64,000 bases of DNA, from assembly GCF_001421765.1 (NCBI RefSeq), contig NZ_LMLA01000013.1, positions 92,378 through 156,377 of the forward strand, given 5' to 3'. Shown in pieces: positions 27,582 to 37,205 of this stretch (its first letter is position 1; each line of letters starts with the position of its first letter). Origin of the DNA: Sphingomonas sp. Leaf32 (GTDB taxonomy: Bacteria > Pseudomonadota > Alphaproteobacteria > Sphingomonadales > Sphingomonadaceae). A program made the translations under genes and the position numbers. The notes under the pieces are model-generated. The model was not told the origin of the DNA. It worked only from the letters and a program-made list of their open reading frames with translations, and ran no database searches.

Positions 27582-28648
27582 GCCGCGCCCACGGGCACGC
27601 GGGCGTCGACGCAGGTGCCCGGTCCGACCCATGCGACGTCCAGCGTACCGCCGGCGGCGGCAAGGCGCTGGCGCATCCCCGTCAGGCCGTGTCCCTCGCG
27701 GAACGAACCGCCGCGCCCGTCATCGACGATCCGGACGCCGGCAATGGTGTCGTCGGTGGTCAGGTCGATGTGGCACGCAACCGCCCCGGCATGGCGGATA
27801 ACGTTCGTCACCGCCTCGCGCACCGTCATCGCCAGCACCGCGCCGGCATCGGGCGGAATAGAGTGGGGGTCGCCGGTCACGGTCGCGACGATCCCGGCGG
27901 CGCTCAGCGCGTCGCGCGACAGGTCGAGTTCGTGGCCGAGGCTGCCCCCGCCGGTCCCCGACAACGCGGCGCGGACATCGGACAGGCCGGTGCGGGCGAT
28001 ATCGGCCACCGCCCGCATCTCCGCCTGCGCGGCGGCGGCATCGGGCGTCACCAGCTTCGCGGCAAGGTCGGCGCGCAACGCGATCAGGGTCAGCGTGCGG
28101 CCGACCACATCGTGCAGGTCGCGCGCCATGCGTTCGCGTTCCGCGGTGCCCGCCAGACGACGCACCTCCTCCTGCGAAGCCAGCAGCGCCTGCGTCCGGT
28201 TGTAGAACGCCTCGCGCGAAAAGGTGCCGAACCCGGTCATCATCGCCAGCAGCACGCCCGGCAGCCACCACAGAAGCTGCTGTTCCAGCGCGATACCGAC
28301 GCCGCCCGTCACGATCGCGATGGTCAGGATCGCGACGATCGCGCGGCGCGGCGGTTGCAGATAGCCGACCATCGCTGCGGCATAGATCGGGAACACCGTC
28401 CAACTGCCGCCGAAGGGGGCAAGGCCGCAACCAATCATCAGGATGATCGCCGCGGCCACCATCCGCGTGCGTTGTCCCGCGCTATAGGCCCGCAGATAGA
28501 CCGGAAGGAACAGCGCGATCCCGGCGATCGACAGGACCAGCCCGGTTTCCCCCGGCGGACGCCAGAACCACGGCATCGCATAGAAGGGCAGATAGGCGAG
28601 CCACGGCAACGGCCCCTCGATCCAGCTTCTGCGCGACGCGACCACCAT
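27578..28648 (-). CDS. DesK-type sensor histidine kinase
   Basis: A 356-aa kinase. There are about five hydrophobic segments in residues 10-140, then a HisKA_3 domain with the phosphoacceptor His in ERMARDLHDVVGRT near residue 177, and an HATPase domain with REAVTNVIRHA, DDGRGG and GHGLTGMRQR. It belongs to the class that pairs with NarL-type regulators. Start choice is uncertain: the ATG at 28648 leaves a 32-bp gap after the permease, whereas a TTG at 28684 would overlap the permease stop (TTGA) and add 12 residues. Neither has a strong ribosome site. It overlaps its regulator by 4 bp. Confidence 0.88.
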   Translation of the reverse strand: MVVASRRSWIEGPLPWLAYLPFYAMPWFWRPPGETGLVLSIAGIALFLPVYLRAYSAGQRTRMVAAAIILMIGCGLAPFGGSWTVFPIYAAAMVGYLQPPRRAIVAILTIAIVTGGVGIALEQQLLWWLPGVLLAMMTGFGTFSREAFYNRTQALLASQEEVRRLAGTAERERMARDLHDVVGRTLTLIALRADLAAKLVTPDAAAAQAEMRAVADIARTGLSDVRAALSGTGGGSLGHELDLSRDALSAAGIVATVTGDPHSIPPDAGAVLAMTVREAVTNVIRHAGAVACHIDLTTDDTIAGVRIVDDGRGGSFREGHGLTGMRQRLAAAGGTLDVAWVGPGTCVDARVPVGAA

Positions 28649-28680
28649 CGAGCGACCGTCGCGTGGCGAGGGGGGCGGCG

Positions 28681-29430
28681 TCAAGCCGGGTTCCGCCGCC
28701 AACCGGTCCATGCCCATACCCCCGCCGCCGCCGTCATGGCGACCGCGATCATGGCATGGGCGGGCAGGCTGCCAATCGTGTCCGTGCCGACGATGCCCCG
28801 CGCCAACTGGCCAAGGTGATAGGAAGGCGCGAACTCGCCGACCGCGCGCATCCAGCCCGGCAACATCGTCGAGGGAATCCACAGGCCGCCGACCACCGCC
28901 GAACCGAGGAACAGCGCGTTGGCGATCGCCACGGCCCCCTTGCCGCTCATCCGCATCCCGATCCCAAGGCCGATCAGTCCGAACGGCAGGGTGGAGGCGA
29001 AGTGTAGCAATGCCAGCACCAGCCATTGCCCCGCCGACAGCCGCACCCCGGCAACGATCGCGGCAAGGTAGATCAGCGTGACGGCGGCGCCGACGGCTGC
29101 GACCGCCGCGACCAGCTTGGCGGCAACGAACGCGGCGGCCGGCAGCGGCGACACGCGCTTGAGTTCAATCAGGCCCTGTTCGCGTTCCATGGCGACGCCC
29201 GCGCCGAACCCGAACAGTGCGGGACCGATCGCGGCGAACACGCCGTATCCCGCAAGGCTGGCGGCGGCGATGGCCGGGGAGGGGGACTGACCGATCGCGA
29301 GGGTGAACAGCGCATAGAAGGCAGCGGGCGTCAGCACGGTCGGCAACAGGAATTGCGGCAACCGCCACGATCGCTTGAGTTCGGCGATCGCTTCGCGGCG
29401 CCAGATGCCGGCGGGCAGGGTGGCGGTCAT
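28681..29430 (-). CDS. ABC-2 type transporter permease
   Basis: A 249-aa inner-membrane protein with about six transmembrane segments, starting near residue 28, and the short loop MEREQGLIELKRVSPLP that follows the second segment in ABC-2 permeases. It pairs with the ATPase encoded just upstream (ATGA overlap). Together they form an exporter of the drug/lipid/polyketide class. The two-component genes follow directly, as in exporters that are induced by their own substrate or by membrane stress. The substrate is unknown. Confidence 0.9.
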   Translation of the reverse strand: MTATLPAGIWRREAIAELKRSWRLPQFLLPTVLTPAAFYALFTLAIGQSPSPAIAAASLAGYGVFAAIGPALFGFGAGVAMEREQGLIELKRVSPLPAAAFVAAKLVAAVAAVGAAVTLIYLAAIVAGVRLSAGQWLVLALLHFASTLPFGLIGLGIGMRMSGKGAVAIANALFLGSAVVGGLWIPSTMLPGWMRAVGEFAPSYHLGQLARGIVGTDTIGSLPAHAMIAVAMTAAAGVWAWTGWRRNPA

Positions 29431-30335
29431 GCGGCGTTGCTCCGATCGGGCGCGAGCAGGATGGCGATGGCGTCCTCCAGCGCGGCATCGGCGATGCGCA
29501 ACTGGGCGAGGGTCGGATCGGCGGCGCACAGCGCGCGTACCGTCGCCACCGCATCGGCGGTGACGATGCGGCAGTCGCCGCCATCGGCCCCGGCTTCACG
29601 GACGGCGGGTAGCGCTTGCACGATCGCGGGCGCAAGCGCGGTGCGGCAGCGGATGACCGACCCTCCTTCGCGGGCGCGCAGCCTGGCCGGGCTGTCGTCG
29701 GCGACGATCCGGCCATGGTCCATCACCAGCACGCGGTCGGCCAGCGCATCGGCCTCTTCCAGATCGTGGCTGGTCAGCAGTACGGCGGCACCGTCGTCGG
29801 CAGCGGCGCGCACCGTCGCCCACAGCGCCTGTCGCGACGCGCGGTCCATCGCCGCGGTCGGTTCGTCGAGGACCAGCAGCGCCGGACGCCCGCAGATCGC
29901 CAACGCATATTGCACCCGCCGCGCCTGCCCGCCCGACAGCGCACCGCAACGCCGCTGCGCAAGGTCGGTCAGGCCCGCGATTTCCAGCGTCTCGGATACG
30001 GGCCGCGGATCGGCGTAATAGCCAGATTGCAGCGTAACCACCTCCGTCACGCTGAGCACGTCGGGCAGGCCCGACGCCTGCAACATCACCCCCATCCGCA
30101 TCCGTGCCGCCGGACGGGCCGGGTCAAGCCCGAACAGCCGCGCGGTGCCCGCATCGGGTTGCAGCCGGCCGGTCAGCAGGCCGACGGTCGTCGTCTTTCC
30201 CGCGCCATTGGGACCCAGCAGCGCAGTGACTTCGCCCGCTCGGATGGTGAGCGAGAAACGGTCGAGAACGGGGGTGGACCCCAGGCGTTTGGACACATCG
30301 GTCAGTGTCGCGATGGCGGAAAGATCGACTTGCAC
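29427..30335 (-). CDS. ABC transporter ATP-binding protein
   Basis: A 302-aa ATPase with Walker A GPNGAGKTT, signature LSGGQARRV, Walker B LLVLDEPTAAMD and the switch His in LLTSHD. The C-terminal 80 residues form the extension common in DrrA/CcmA-type exporters. The GTG at 30335 is preferred because GGGAG lies 8 bp upstream; ATG at 30368 and 30422 are alternatives that add residues with no family likeness. It is first in the operon ABC ATPase, permease, kinase, regulator, and is divergent from the ECF sigma gene. Confidence 0.9.
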   Translation of the reverse strand: MQVDLSAIATLTDVSKRLGSTPVLDRFSLTIRAGEVTALLGPNGAGKTTTVGLLTGRLQPDAGTARLFGLDPARPAARMRMGVMLQASGLPDVLSVTEVVTLQSGYYADPRPVSETLEIAGLTDLAQRRCGALSGGQARRVQYALAICGRPALLVLDEPTAAMDRASRQALWATVRAAADDGAAVLLTSHDLEEADALADRVLVMDHGRIVADDSPARLRAREGGSVIRCRTALAPAIVQALPAVREAGADGGDCRIVTADAVATVRALCAADPTLAQLRIADAALEDAIAILLAPDRSNAA

Positions 30336-30400
30336 GGCGGCAACTCCCTGTCGTGATACCGCCGTCATGGGCGTGGTCGCGGAGCGATGGCAGTGCCGGC

Positions 30401-30430
30401 TGTCATGCGGATCGGGTGACATTTGTCATG
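30401..30430. promoter_or_regulatory. TGTCATG repeats between ABC operon and ECF sigma gene
   Basis: Direct repeats TGTCATG at 30401-30407 and 30424-30430, the second inside a palindrome TGACA-TT-TGTCA (30417-30428). They lie 66-95 bp upstream of the ATPase start and could bind the DesR-like regulator. No clear -35/-10 pair was found, so this is tentative. Confidence 0.3.
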
Positions 30431-30570
30431 ATGATGATGCGAAAGGGGACGTTCGAACGCTGCCGCGCTGGCGATCGAAGAGGGGGGCGCACCCGCCGAG
30501 GAAGGATATTTGCGCTTCGGGTCTCTACCATTATCGACGACCTCGATCGGGTCGGGTGGGGGTGGCGGAC

Positions 30571-31158
30571 ATGCGCGCGGATGGTGAGGAAATCAGGGAA
30601 CGTCGCCTCGCGCTGGCGAAATGGGTGGCGCGTGAGGTTCTGCCGCACGAGCATCGTGTCCGGCAGTGGCTGCGACGCTCGGGAACGATGGCCGAGGACG
30701 CCGACGATATCATCCAGGAGGCCTATTGCCGCCTCGCGATGCTGGAGGACGTCGATCATATCGACAACGCCTATGCCTATTTCTTCTCGGTCGTCCGGAA
30801 CCTGCTCGTCCGTCGGCTCAAACGGCAACGGATCGTGCCGCTGGAGATCATCGCCGAGGTGGATGCCCTGCACGACGACCGCCCCTCTCCGGAACAAATG
30901 GTTGCCGGTCGCATGGCATACGCCCGCGCACTGGAAATGATCGCCCACCTGCCGGAGCGCTGTCGACGGATCGTGCATCTGCGCAAGATCGATGGGTGGT
31001 CGCAGCGTCGGATCGCGGAGCATCTCGGCACGACGGAAAAGGCCGTCGAGAAACAGGTTTGGCTCGGCGTCCGTGCTCTCAGGGAAGCCTGGAGCCGCGC
31101 AGAGCAGGATGCGGACGAGCGCGTGACAACCACCGAGCGGCATGGAGGACGTCACTGA
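30571..31158 (+). CDS. ECF RNA polymerase sigma factor (FecI-like)
   Basis: A 195-aa sigma-70 family protein. Region 2 has EDADDIIQEAYCRLAML and YFFSVVRNLLVRRLKR; region 4 has LPERCRRIVHLRKIDGWSQRRIAEHLG with its helix-turn-helix. The start at 30571 follows GGTGGCGGAC; an in-frame GTG lies slightly upstream. The stop overlaps the FecR start (TGATG), and an STN-containing TonB receptor follows, so this is a three-part cell-surface signalling unit. It would direct transcription of the receptor/GH53 genes when the outer receptor is loaded. Confidence 0.93.
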   Translation: MRADGEEIRERRLALAKWVAREVLPHEHRVRQWLRRSGTMAEDADDIIQEAYCRLAMLEDVDHIDNAYAYFFSVVRNLLVRRLKRQRIVPLEIIAEVDALHDDRPSPEQMVAGRMAYARALEMIAHLPERCRRIVHLRKIDGWSQRRIAEHLGTTEKAVEKQVWLGVRALREAWSRAEQDADERVTTTERHGGRH

Positions 31159-32096
31159 TGAACATGCAAGATACGGCAGCGGTCGCCGACGAGGCAGCGG
31201 CCTGGGTCGCGCAGATGGACGCCGAAGGCTGGAGCGATGTGAACGAGGCTGAACTGGGGCGCTGGTTAAGCGGTGACCCGCGGAGGCGCGGTGCATTGCT
31301 TCAGGCGCAGGCAGCGTGGATCGCGCTCGATGCGCCGGCCGGTTCCGGGAAGATCGAGGTCCGGCTGAAACGACGCACCATGCTCAAGGTAGCAGGAGGG
31401 GCGCTGGCGGCTTCCTTGGCAGGCGGCGTGTTCGTGCTGACCCGGGGAACCACCTACAGCACCCAATTGGGAGAGATACGACGCGTACCCCTGGCCGACG
31501 GTTCGAGCGCGACGATCAATACCGCTTCCGAGGTCAAGGTGGCGCTCGCCGAGCGCCGCCGTATGGTGACACTCACGCGGGGTGAGGCATGGTTTCGGGT
31601 CGCCAAGGACCCGGCACGCCCGTTCGTTGTCGAAGCCGGGCCGGTGCTGGTTCAGGCTGTTGGAACCGCATTCTCGGTGCGGCGTCGCGACCATGGTGCC
31701 GATGTTCTGGTCACCGAAGGCGTCGTTGAGGTATGGACCGCGCAGGCCGCCGGATACCGTACCAAATTGTCCGCCGGGCAAAGCGCCTTCGTCGCCGACA
31801 ACGCTGCCGTCGAGCTATACGAGGAGAAGCCCTCGGCGGTCGATCGGGCGCTGGCATGGCGAACCGGCGCGATCGACCTTAACGGCCAGACGCTTTCCGC
31901 AGCAATCGGCGAATTCAACCGGTATAATCGTCGCAAGCTGGTGCTCACCGACGCGTCTCTGGCAGCTGAACAAATCGACGGGCTGTTTCGGACGGATGAT
32001 CCGGAAGGTTTCGCGCGTGCGATCCAGTCCAGCTTCAACGTCGCGATCGATACGAACGACGAACAGACGATCCGGATCGGGGCAAACGAAAAATAA
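31158..32096 (+). CDS. FecR family anti-sigma factor
   Basis: A 312-aa membrane protein. The N-terminal cytoplasmic part (DUF4880-like, EAAAWVAQMDAEGWSD... ELGRWLSGDPRRR) binds the sigma factor. A single membrane segment covers about residues 75-95 after KRR. The periplasmic FecR domain spans about 100-200 (RRVPLADGSSATINTAS, GEAWFRV, VQAVGTAFSVRR), and the C-terminal region (GQTLSAAIGEFNRYNRRKL) resembles the segment that contacts the receptor STN domain. It relays the receptor signal to the ECF sigma factor encoded just upstream. Confidence 0.92.
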   Translation: MNMQDTAAVADEAAAWVAQMDAEGWSDVNEAELGRWLSGDPRRRGALLQAQAAWIALDAPAGSGKIEVRLKRRTMLKVAGGALAASLAGGVFVLTRGTTYSTQLGEIRRVPLADGSSATINTASEVKVALAERRRMVTLTRGEAWFRVAKDPARPFVVEAGPVLVQAVGTAFSVRRRDHGADVLVTEGVVEVWTAQAAGYRTKLSAGQSAFVADNAAVELYEEKPSAVDRALAWRTGAIDLNGQTLSAAIGEFNRYNRRKLVLTDASLAAEQIDGLFRTDDPEGFARAIQSSFNVAIDTNDEQTIRIGANEK

Positions 32097-32179
32097 TAAT
32101 TCGGGTCGGCGGAGGGAAATCGATTGCCAGGGTCTCTTCGATGGCAGGGCAATAGCCCGCTATAAAAGGGGAGAGGATT

Positions 32180-35164
32180 ATGAGGGGGTTGAACCGGCAA
32201 CTGCTGTTGGGCACGGGCGCTGTCATACTCGTCGCAAGCCAGCCTGCAGCCGCACAGGCGAAGCAATTCGAGATTCCGGCACAGGCGGCGGAGACGGCGA
32301 TTGCCGCACTCGCGAGGCAGGCAGGCATCCAGATCATCGCTGCGCGATCGTTCAGCCGTGGCAAACGCACCAATGCGGTGCGGGGCGTGATGACCGCCGA
32401 CGCCGCCCTATCCCGGCTGCTTGAAGGCACTGGCCTGAGAGCGCAGCGTAACGGACCGCAAACCTATGTCGTCCTCGGCGCGTCGCCCTACAAGCCGGCC
32501 GCTTTGACGCAGGTGACGGACGCGACCGATTCCGGAACGGCGCAAGCGGGAACCGATGGCGGTGAGGAGACCGGCGGCGACATCGTGGTCACCGGCATCC
32601 GCCAGTCGCTCCGGACGTCGATCAACCAGAAGCGCAATGCCGACCGCGTGCAGGAAGTGCTGGCGGCGGAGGATATCGGCAAGCTGCCCGAGGCGAGCAT
32701 CGCGGAGTCGCTGGCGCGCCTTCCCGGGCTGGCCACCAACCGTGACCGTGGGAACGGTACGCAGATATCGATCCGCGGCTTGGGACCGAATTTGGTCAAC
32801 ACGCTCCTCAACGGTCGCGAGATCGTCTCCGCCGAGGCAAGCCGCAATGTCCGCTACGAGCAATATCCCGCCGAACTGATCAACGGTGCTTCGGTCTTCA
32901 AGTCGCCGACCGCCGCGCAGGTCGAAGGGGCCATCGCCGGGCAAGTCGATCTGCGCACGCTCAAGCCGCTCGACTACAAGGATACGCGCGTGGTGCTGAA
33001 CGCACGCGCGATCTACAGCGATCTGGCCGAGGACGTTCAGGACACGAACCCTTGGGGATACATCGCCAGTGCATCGCTAGTGACGCAGCTTTTTGACGAT
33101 ACGCTGGGGCTGGCGGTTGGTTATTCGGGCCGTCGGCAGTCGGTTGCGACGGTACGCACGAACATCTTCCGCTACACCAACAGCTTTGCCGACCTGACCG
33201 GTAACGGGCAGTCGAACGATAATATTCCTTTCGGGTTCGAGGGGCTTGCTCGCGGAGGTGACGACATCCGCCATGGCGCCCTCGCGGCGCTGCAATGGCG
33301 TCCGAGCGACCGGTTCGAGCTGAACGGCGACGTCTTCTACAGCCATGTGAAGTTCGAGGAGACCCAGCGTGGTTTCCGGGTTGAGAACCTGCCTTTCGGC
33401 AACACGCTGTCGGGCGGGAGCGGCGTGACGCTCGACACCAGCGGCAGCAGCCAGGACTATGTCACCGGCATCACCACGACCAACGCGAACACCAGTTTCG
33501 GCCAGGTCGTGCGGGGCGTGAACGAATCATTCTTCTTCAAGGACGATCTCTATGCGGGCGGGCTGAACGCGACGTGGCGGCCCGGTGGGTGGACGATCAC
33601 CGGCGACCTCGGATATTCGACGACCCACCGCGACCAGCAGTTCCTGACGCTGCGTACCGAGCCGTTCGGCGTCATCCCCACGACCAGTTTCACGTCGAGG
33701 CGCAATTCGGTTCCGCAGATGCGGGTGAGCGCCGATCTTTCCGATCCGTCGGTGTTCCGGGTCGCCGACTTCCAGATCCCGTCGAACGGCGGGGGTGCTC
33801 CACGCATCAACGATTCGTTGTGGACGGGCAGCGTGGATGCCGACCGCAAGATCGCGCGGGGGCCGCTCGCCGGGCTGCGGTTCGGCGCCCGGTACACCGA
33901 TCGTAGCAAGGACTATACCCAACGCACGCAGTTCGGGTTCATCGACCCGGCGGCGCGTGCCGCCACGCCGTCCGCGCTGCTCAACCGACCCTACGCCTTT
34001 TCGGGAGCCTTTGCCGGGCTGCCGACCGTACAATCGATCGACATCAATGCCGCTGTCGAACGATTGTTCGGCCCGATCGCGCCGACGACGTCGGACGATG
34101 ACCGGCGGTCGAGCTGGAAGGTCGCCGAGAAAACCTATGCCGGCTATCAGCAGCTCGATCTCGACGGCAGCCTGTTCGGCCTGCCGTTTACCGGCAACCT
34201 TGGGTTGCGGGTGATCCGTACCGAAACGTTGTCGAAGAGCGTCGACTTGCGGCAGACGCAGCAGCCCGACGGTTCGGTCGTCAGCACCGTCACGCCGATC
34301 GCCGTGGCGAACGCGTTTACCGACTGGCTCCCCAACCTGAATCTCACGTTCAGGCCGAGCGACAAGCTGCAGTTGCGGTTCGGCGCGAGCGAGGCGATTT
34401 CACGCCCGCCGCTCGACGATCTGAGCGCCGGTGTCGGACTGTTCACCTTCGGCGCTCCTGCCGCGTTCGGCGGGAACCCGCTGCTCGAGCCGTTCCGGGC
34501 CAAGCAGCTCGACGCAACGGTCGAATGGTATTTCGACCGCGACAGCGCGCTCACGATCTCCGGCTTCTACAAGGACCTGAGTACCTTTATCGTGCAGCAG
34601 GTGACGCCGATCACCGTCGCCAATCCGGCGGGTGGTCCCGATCTGGAGGGAACGTTCCGGCAACCGGTCAACGGATCGGGCGGGACGATCAAGGGCGTCG
34701 AGGTGCTGTTCCAGAAGGCGCTGACGTTCCTTCCCGCCCCGTTCGATGGCCTCGGCGTATATTTGAACTACAGCTATACCGACAGCAACATCAGCGTTCG
34801 CGAAGACGACAACGCCATCGGTGCGATCCAGTTGCCCGGCCTGTCGAAGCATGTCGGTAACGCCACGCTATACTACAGCAAAGCGGGTTTCGAAGCCCGG
34901 ATCGCGTTCCGCTATCGCTCAAGCTATGCCACCGAACTGGGCGATACCGATCGCATTCTCTTTACGGCACCGGAATCCGTCATGGATTTTCAAACCAGCT
35001 ACGAGTTTGCCAAGGGATCGCGACTGGATGGGGTCAGGCTGCTGCTTCAGGCGAACAACCTGACGGACGAACCGTTCGAGACCTATTATGGCGATCGCCG
35101 CTTGCAGGGCCGGCACGAACGGTTCGGCCGTCGCTTTCTTTTCGGCATAGGATATCAGTTCTGA
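32180..35164 (+). CDS. TonB-dependent receptor with STN signalling domain
   Basis: A 994-aa transducer-type receptor. Signal peptide is residues 1-25; the STN domain covers about 28-98 (FEIPAQAAETAIAALARQAGIQI); the plug starts at DIVVTGIRQSLRTS near residue 134 with DIGKLPEASIAESLARLPG; the barrel ends in RRFLFGIGYQF. STN receptors signal through FecR to an ECF sigma factor, both encoded just upstream. GH53 starts on its stop codon (TGATG). The likely ligand is a beta-1,4-galacto-oligosaccharide produced by GH53. A GGGGAGAGG ribosome site precedes the ATG. Confidence 0.95.
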   Translation: MRGLNRQLLLGTGAVILVASQPAAAQAKQFEIPAQAAETAIAALARQAGIQIIAARSFSRGKRTNAVRGVMTADAALSRLLEGTGLRAQRNGPQTYVVLGASPYKPAALTQVTDATDSGTAQAGTDGGEETGGDIVVTGIRQSLRTSINQKRNADRVQEVLAAEDIGKLPEASIAESLARLPGLATNRDRGNGTQISIRGLGPNLVNTLLNGREIVSAEASRNVRYEQYPAELINGASVFKSPTAAQVEGAIAGQVDLRTLKPLDYKDTRVVLNARAIYSDLAEDVQDTNPWGYIASASLVTQLFDDTLGLAVGYSGRRQSVATVRTNIFRYTNSFADLTGNGQSNDNIPFGFEGLARGGDDIRHGALAALQWRPSDRFELNGDVFYSHVKFEETQRGFRVENLPFGNTLSGGSGVTLDTSGSSQDYVTGITTTNANTSFGQVVRGVNESFFFKDDLYAGGLNATWRPGGWTITGDLGYSTTHRDQQFLTLRTEPFGVIPTTSFTSRRNSVPQMRVSADLSDPSVFRVADFQIPSNGGGAPRINDSLWTGSVDADRKIARGPLAGLRFGARYTDRSKDYTQRTQFGFIDPAARAATPSALLNRPYAFSGAFAGLPTVQSIDINAAVERLFGPIAPTTSDDDRRSSWKVAEKTYAGYQQLDLDGSLFGLPFTGNLGLRVIRTETLSKSVDLRQTQQPDGSVVSTVTPIAVANAFTDWLPNLNLTFRPSDKLQLRFGASEAISRPPLDDLSAGVGLFTFGAPAAFGGNPLLEPFRAKQLDATVEWYFDRDSALTISGFYKDLSTFIVQQVTPITVANPAGGPDLEGTFRQPVNGSGGTIKGVEVLFQKALTFLPAPFDGLGVYLNYSYTDSNISVREDDNAIGAIQLPGLSKHVGNATLYYSKAGFEARIAFRYRSSYATELGDTDRILFTAPESVMDFQTSYEFAKGSRLDGVRLLLQANNLTDEPFETYYGDRRLQGRHERFGRRFLFGIGYQF

Positions 35165-36276
35165 TGCGCATGTCCCTTCTCGCGGCGGCGCTGGCCGTCC
35201 TCGCCACCTCGCCGACATTCGCTGGCGAGCGAGTACCCGCACCCAAAGGCGGCCTCTATCTGGGCGCCGATCTTTCCTACGTGAACGAGATGGAGGATTG
35301 CGGAGCCGTCTATCGGAGCCGGGGCAAGCCGGTCGATCCCTTTGCGTTGCTCGCGCGCGAGGGGGGCAACATCGTCCGGGTGCGCATCTGGAACGATGCG
35401 CGCTGGACCCGTTATTCGGACTTGGCCGACGTTACCAAGACGATCCGGCGTGCCAAGGCGGCCGGGATGCAGGTCCTGCTCGATTTTCACTACTCCGACG
35501 ACTGGGCCGATGGCGACAAGCAGCGTGTACCGATGGCTTGGGCAGGGAAGGACACGGCAGCGCAGGCCGAAGCCCTTTACGCCTATACGCGTGACGTACT
35601 CGCCCGCCTGGACGGGCAAGGGCTGATGCCCGAGATGGTGCAGGTCGGTAACGAGACCAACCCGGAACTGATGGGAGGTGTGAAAGAGCGGGCGATCGAC
35701 TGGGCGCGCAATGCACGATTGTTTGACGCCGGTCTGCGTGCGGTCCGCGATGCCGGCAAGGCCGCAAGGATTGCCCCGCAGATCATGCTTCACATCGCGC
35801 AACCCGAAAATGTCGAACCATGGTTCGATGCCGCCGAGAAGGCTGGTGTCCGCGACTTCGACGTGATCGGTATCAGCTACTATAAGAAATGGTCGACGCG
35901 TTCGATGAAGGAGTTAGGCGATACGATCGCACGTGTCCGGCAGCGCTTTGGCAAGGACGTGATCGTGGTGGAAACCGCTTATCCGTTCACCAACGAGAAT
36001 GCCGACACGTCGCCGAACCTGCTCGGCCCCGACACCTTGGTCGCGGGGTATCCGGCGACCCCGGATGGGCAGCGCCGCTACCTTATCGACCTGACCCAGA
36101 CCGTCGTCGACGGCGGCGGCATCGGCGTCGTCTATTGGGAACCCAATTGGGTATCGACCCGATGCGGAACGCGCTGGGGTAAAGGATCAAACTGGGAGAA
36201 CGCCGCGTGGTTCGATTATCGCCGGACAGAAGCGCTCCCAGCCTTTGAATTTCTGAGCCATCGATACAAGCGATAG
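35164..36276 (+). CDS. Glycoside hydrolase family 53 endo-beta-1,4-galactanase
   Basis: A 370-aa secreted enzyme (signal peptide about residues 1-20). It has the GH53 barrel with GADLSYVNEMEDCG at the start of the mature protein, acid/base Glu164 in QVGNETNPE and nucleophile Glu270 in IVVETAYPF. The known reaction is endo-hydrolysis of beta-1,4-galactan, the type I arabinogalactan of pectin side chains. It is co-transcribed with its receptor (1-bp overlap TGATG) and with the sigma/anti-sigma pair. A short gap (36277-36494) follows with no gene or clear terminator. Confidence 0.94.
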   Translation: MRMSLLAAALAVLATSPTFAGERVPAPKGGLYLGADLSYVNEMEDCGAVYRSRGKPVDPFALLAREGGNIVRVRIWNDARWTRYSDLADVTKTIRRAKAAGMQVLLDFHYSDDWADGDKQRVPMAWAGKDTAAQAEALYAYTRDVLARLDGQGLMPEMVQVGNETNPELMGGVKERAIDWARNARLFDAGLRAVRDAGKAARIAPQIMLHIAQPENVEPWFDAAEKAGVRDFDVIGISYYKKWSTRSMKELGDTIARVRQRFGKDVIVVETAYPFTNENADTSPNLLGPDTLVAGYPATPDGQRRYLIDLTQTVVDGGGIGVVYWEPNWVSTRCGTRWGKGSNWENAAWFDYRRTEALPAFEFLSHRYKR

Positions 36277-36494
36277 GGGCTAGGCCTTTCCAGAAACAAG
36301 ACGTCATGGTCAGGCAAGTGAACGCCGATCTTTACGATCCTCAGATCGGTGACTGCCCCTCGCAATCCGGCGCTCTGGGGACGGAGGACGCAACATGGCG
36401 TTCGACTAATAGGATAGCACGAATGGCAGATGCTGTGAGCAACGCAGAGCGTTCCGAGCGGTCTTTTCTGGATCAACCCGCATTATGCTCGATC

Positions 36495-37205
36495 TCACGC
36501 TCGCACTTTGCCGTCCAGTTTCAGTTCCTTCATCAATGCATTGAAGTGTGTCAGTGCCGCATCGCTCGGGCCGGGATAGGGGCCTTCGGTCGGCTGGTCG
36601 CCGATGAAACCCATATCCGCCTTCCCTTCGGGCAGGCTGTAGAAGCCGAGCACGAACAGGTTGCGTAGCCGATCCATGAACGCGACGGGTTTCGCCATGG
36701 CGGGGGCGGGTGCGGCGACGGTGAGCGCGTCGAGCAGTTGGGTGCGTTGCGCCGCCGTCAGCGCGGTGAAGGTTGCACCGTGGAGCGCCCGGCTCTGCGC
36801 GTCGAGCCACGTAAGCCCGGCGAGGACGGTGGTTCGGTCGTCCTGCTGGCGCGGATAAGGCGCGCTGATCCATTCGTCGATAAAGGCACCGACGCCTAGC
36901 TTGCCGGCACCCGGCGACGCCGCATCGGACGGCAGAATCATGTCACCGAGCACGTCGATGGCGGCGCGCTGCGCCTTGGTAAAGGTCAGCGGCCAAGGGA
37001 CCTTGGGATCGGTCAGGTCGGGATCGCGGCCATAGCCCTTGGCCGGCGGCAAGGGGGTGACCTTTGCCGGCCAGTCGACCACGTCGAATGGTGGCGGCGT
37101 TCCGACTCCGGTCGCGACTGTGCCGAACGCAGGCGTCCACGACGCAAGCGATAGCGTGGTAGCCGTAGCGAACCATTGCAGCGTCGTGCGGCGGGTAATG
37201 GTCAT
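36495..37205 (-). CDS. Gluconate 2-dehydrogenase subunit 3 family protein
   Basis: A 236-aa protein with a twin-arginine-type leader (MTITRRTTLQWFATATTLSL) and the subunit 3 core (LTFTKAQRAAIDVLGDMILPSD... VGAFIDEWIS... ALTAAQRTQLLDAL). Such proteins are small partners that help export or assemble a GMC flavoprotein in the periplasm. The start overlaps the stop of the GMC oxidoreductase gene by 4 bp, so the two are a pair. No heme-binding CXXCH is present, so the electron acceptor is not encoded here. Confidence 0.9.
   Translation of the reverse strand: MTITRRTTLQWFATATTLSLASWTPAFGTVATGVGTPPPFDVVDWPAKVTPLPPAKGYGRDPDLTDPKVPWPLTFTKAQRAAIDVLGDMILPSDAASPGAGKLGVGAFIDEWISAPYPRQQDDRTTVLAGLTWLDAQSRALHGATFTALTAAQRTQLLDALTVAAPAPAMAKPVAFMDRLRNLFVLGFYSLPEGKADMGFIGDQPTEGPYPGPSDAALTHFNALMKELKLDGKVRA

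Noticed and set aside
36306..36668. A 120-codon plus-strand frame after GH53
   Set aside because: Half of it overlaps the subunit 3 gene antisense and it has no domain or ribosome site.
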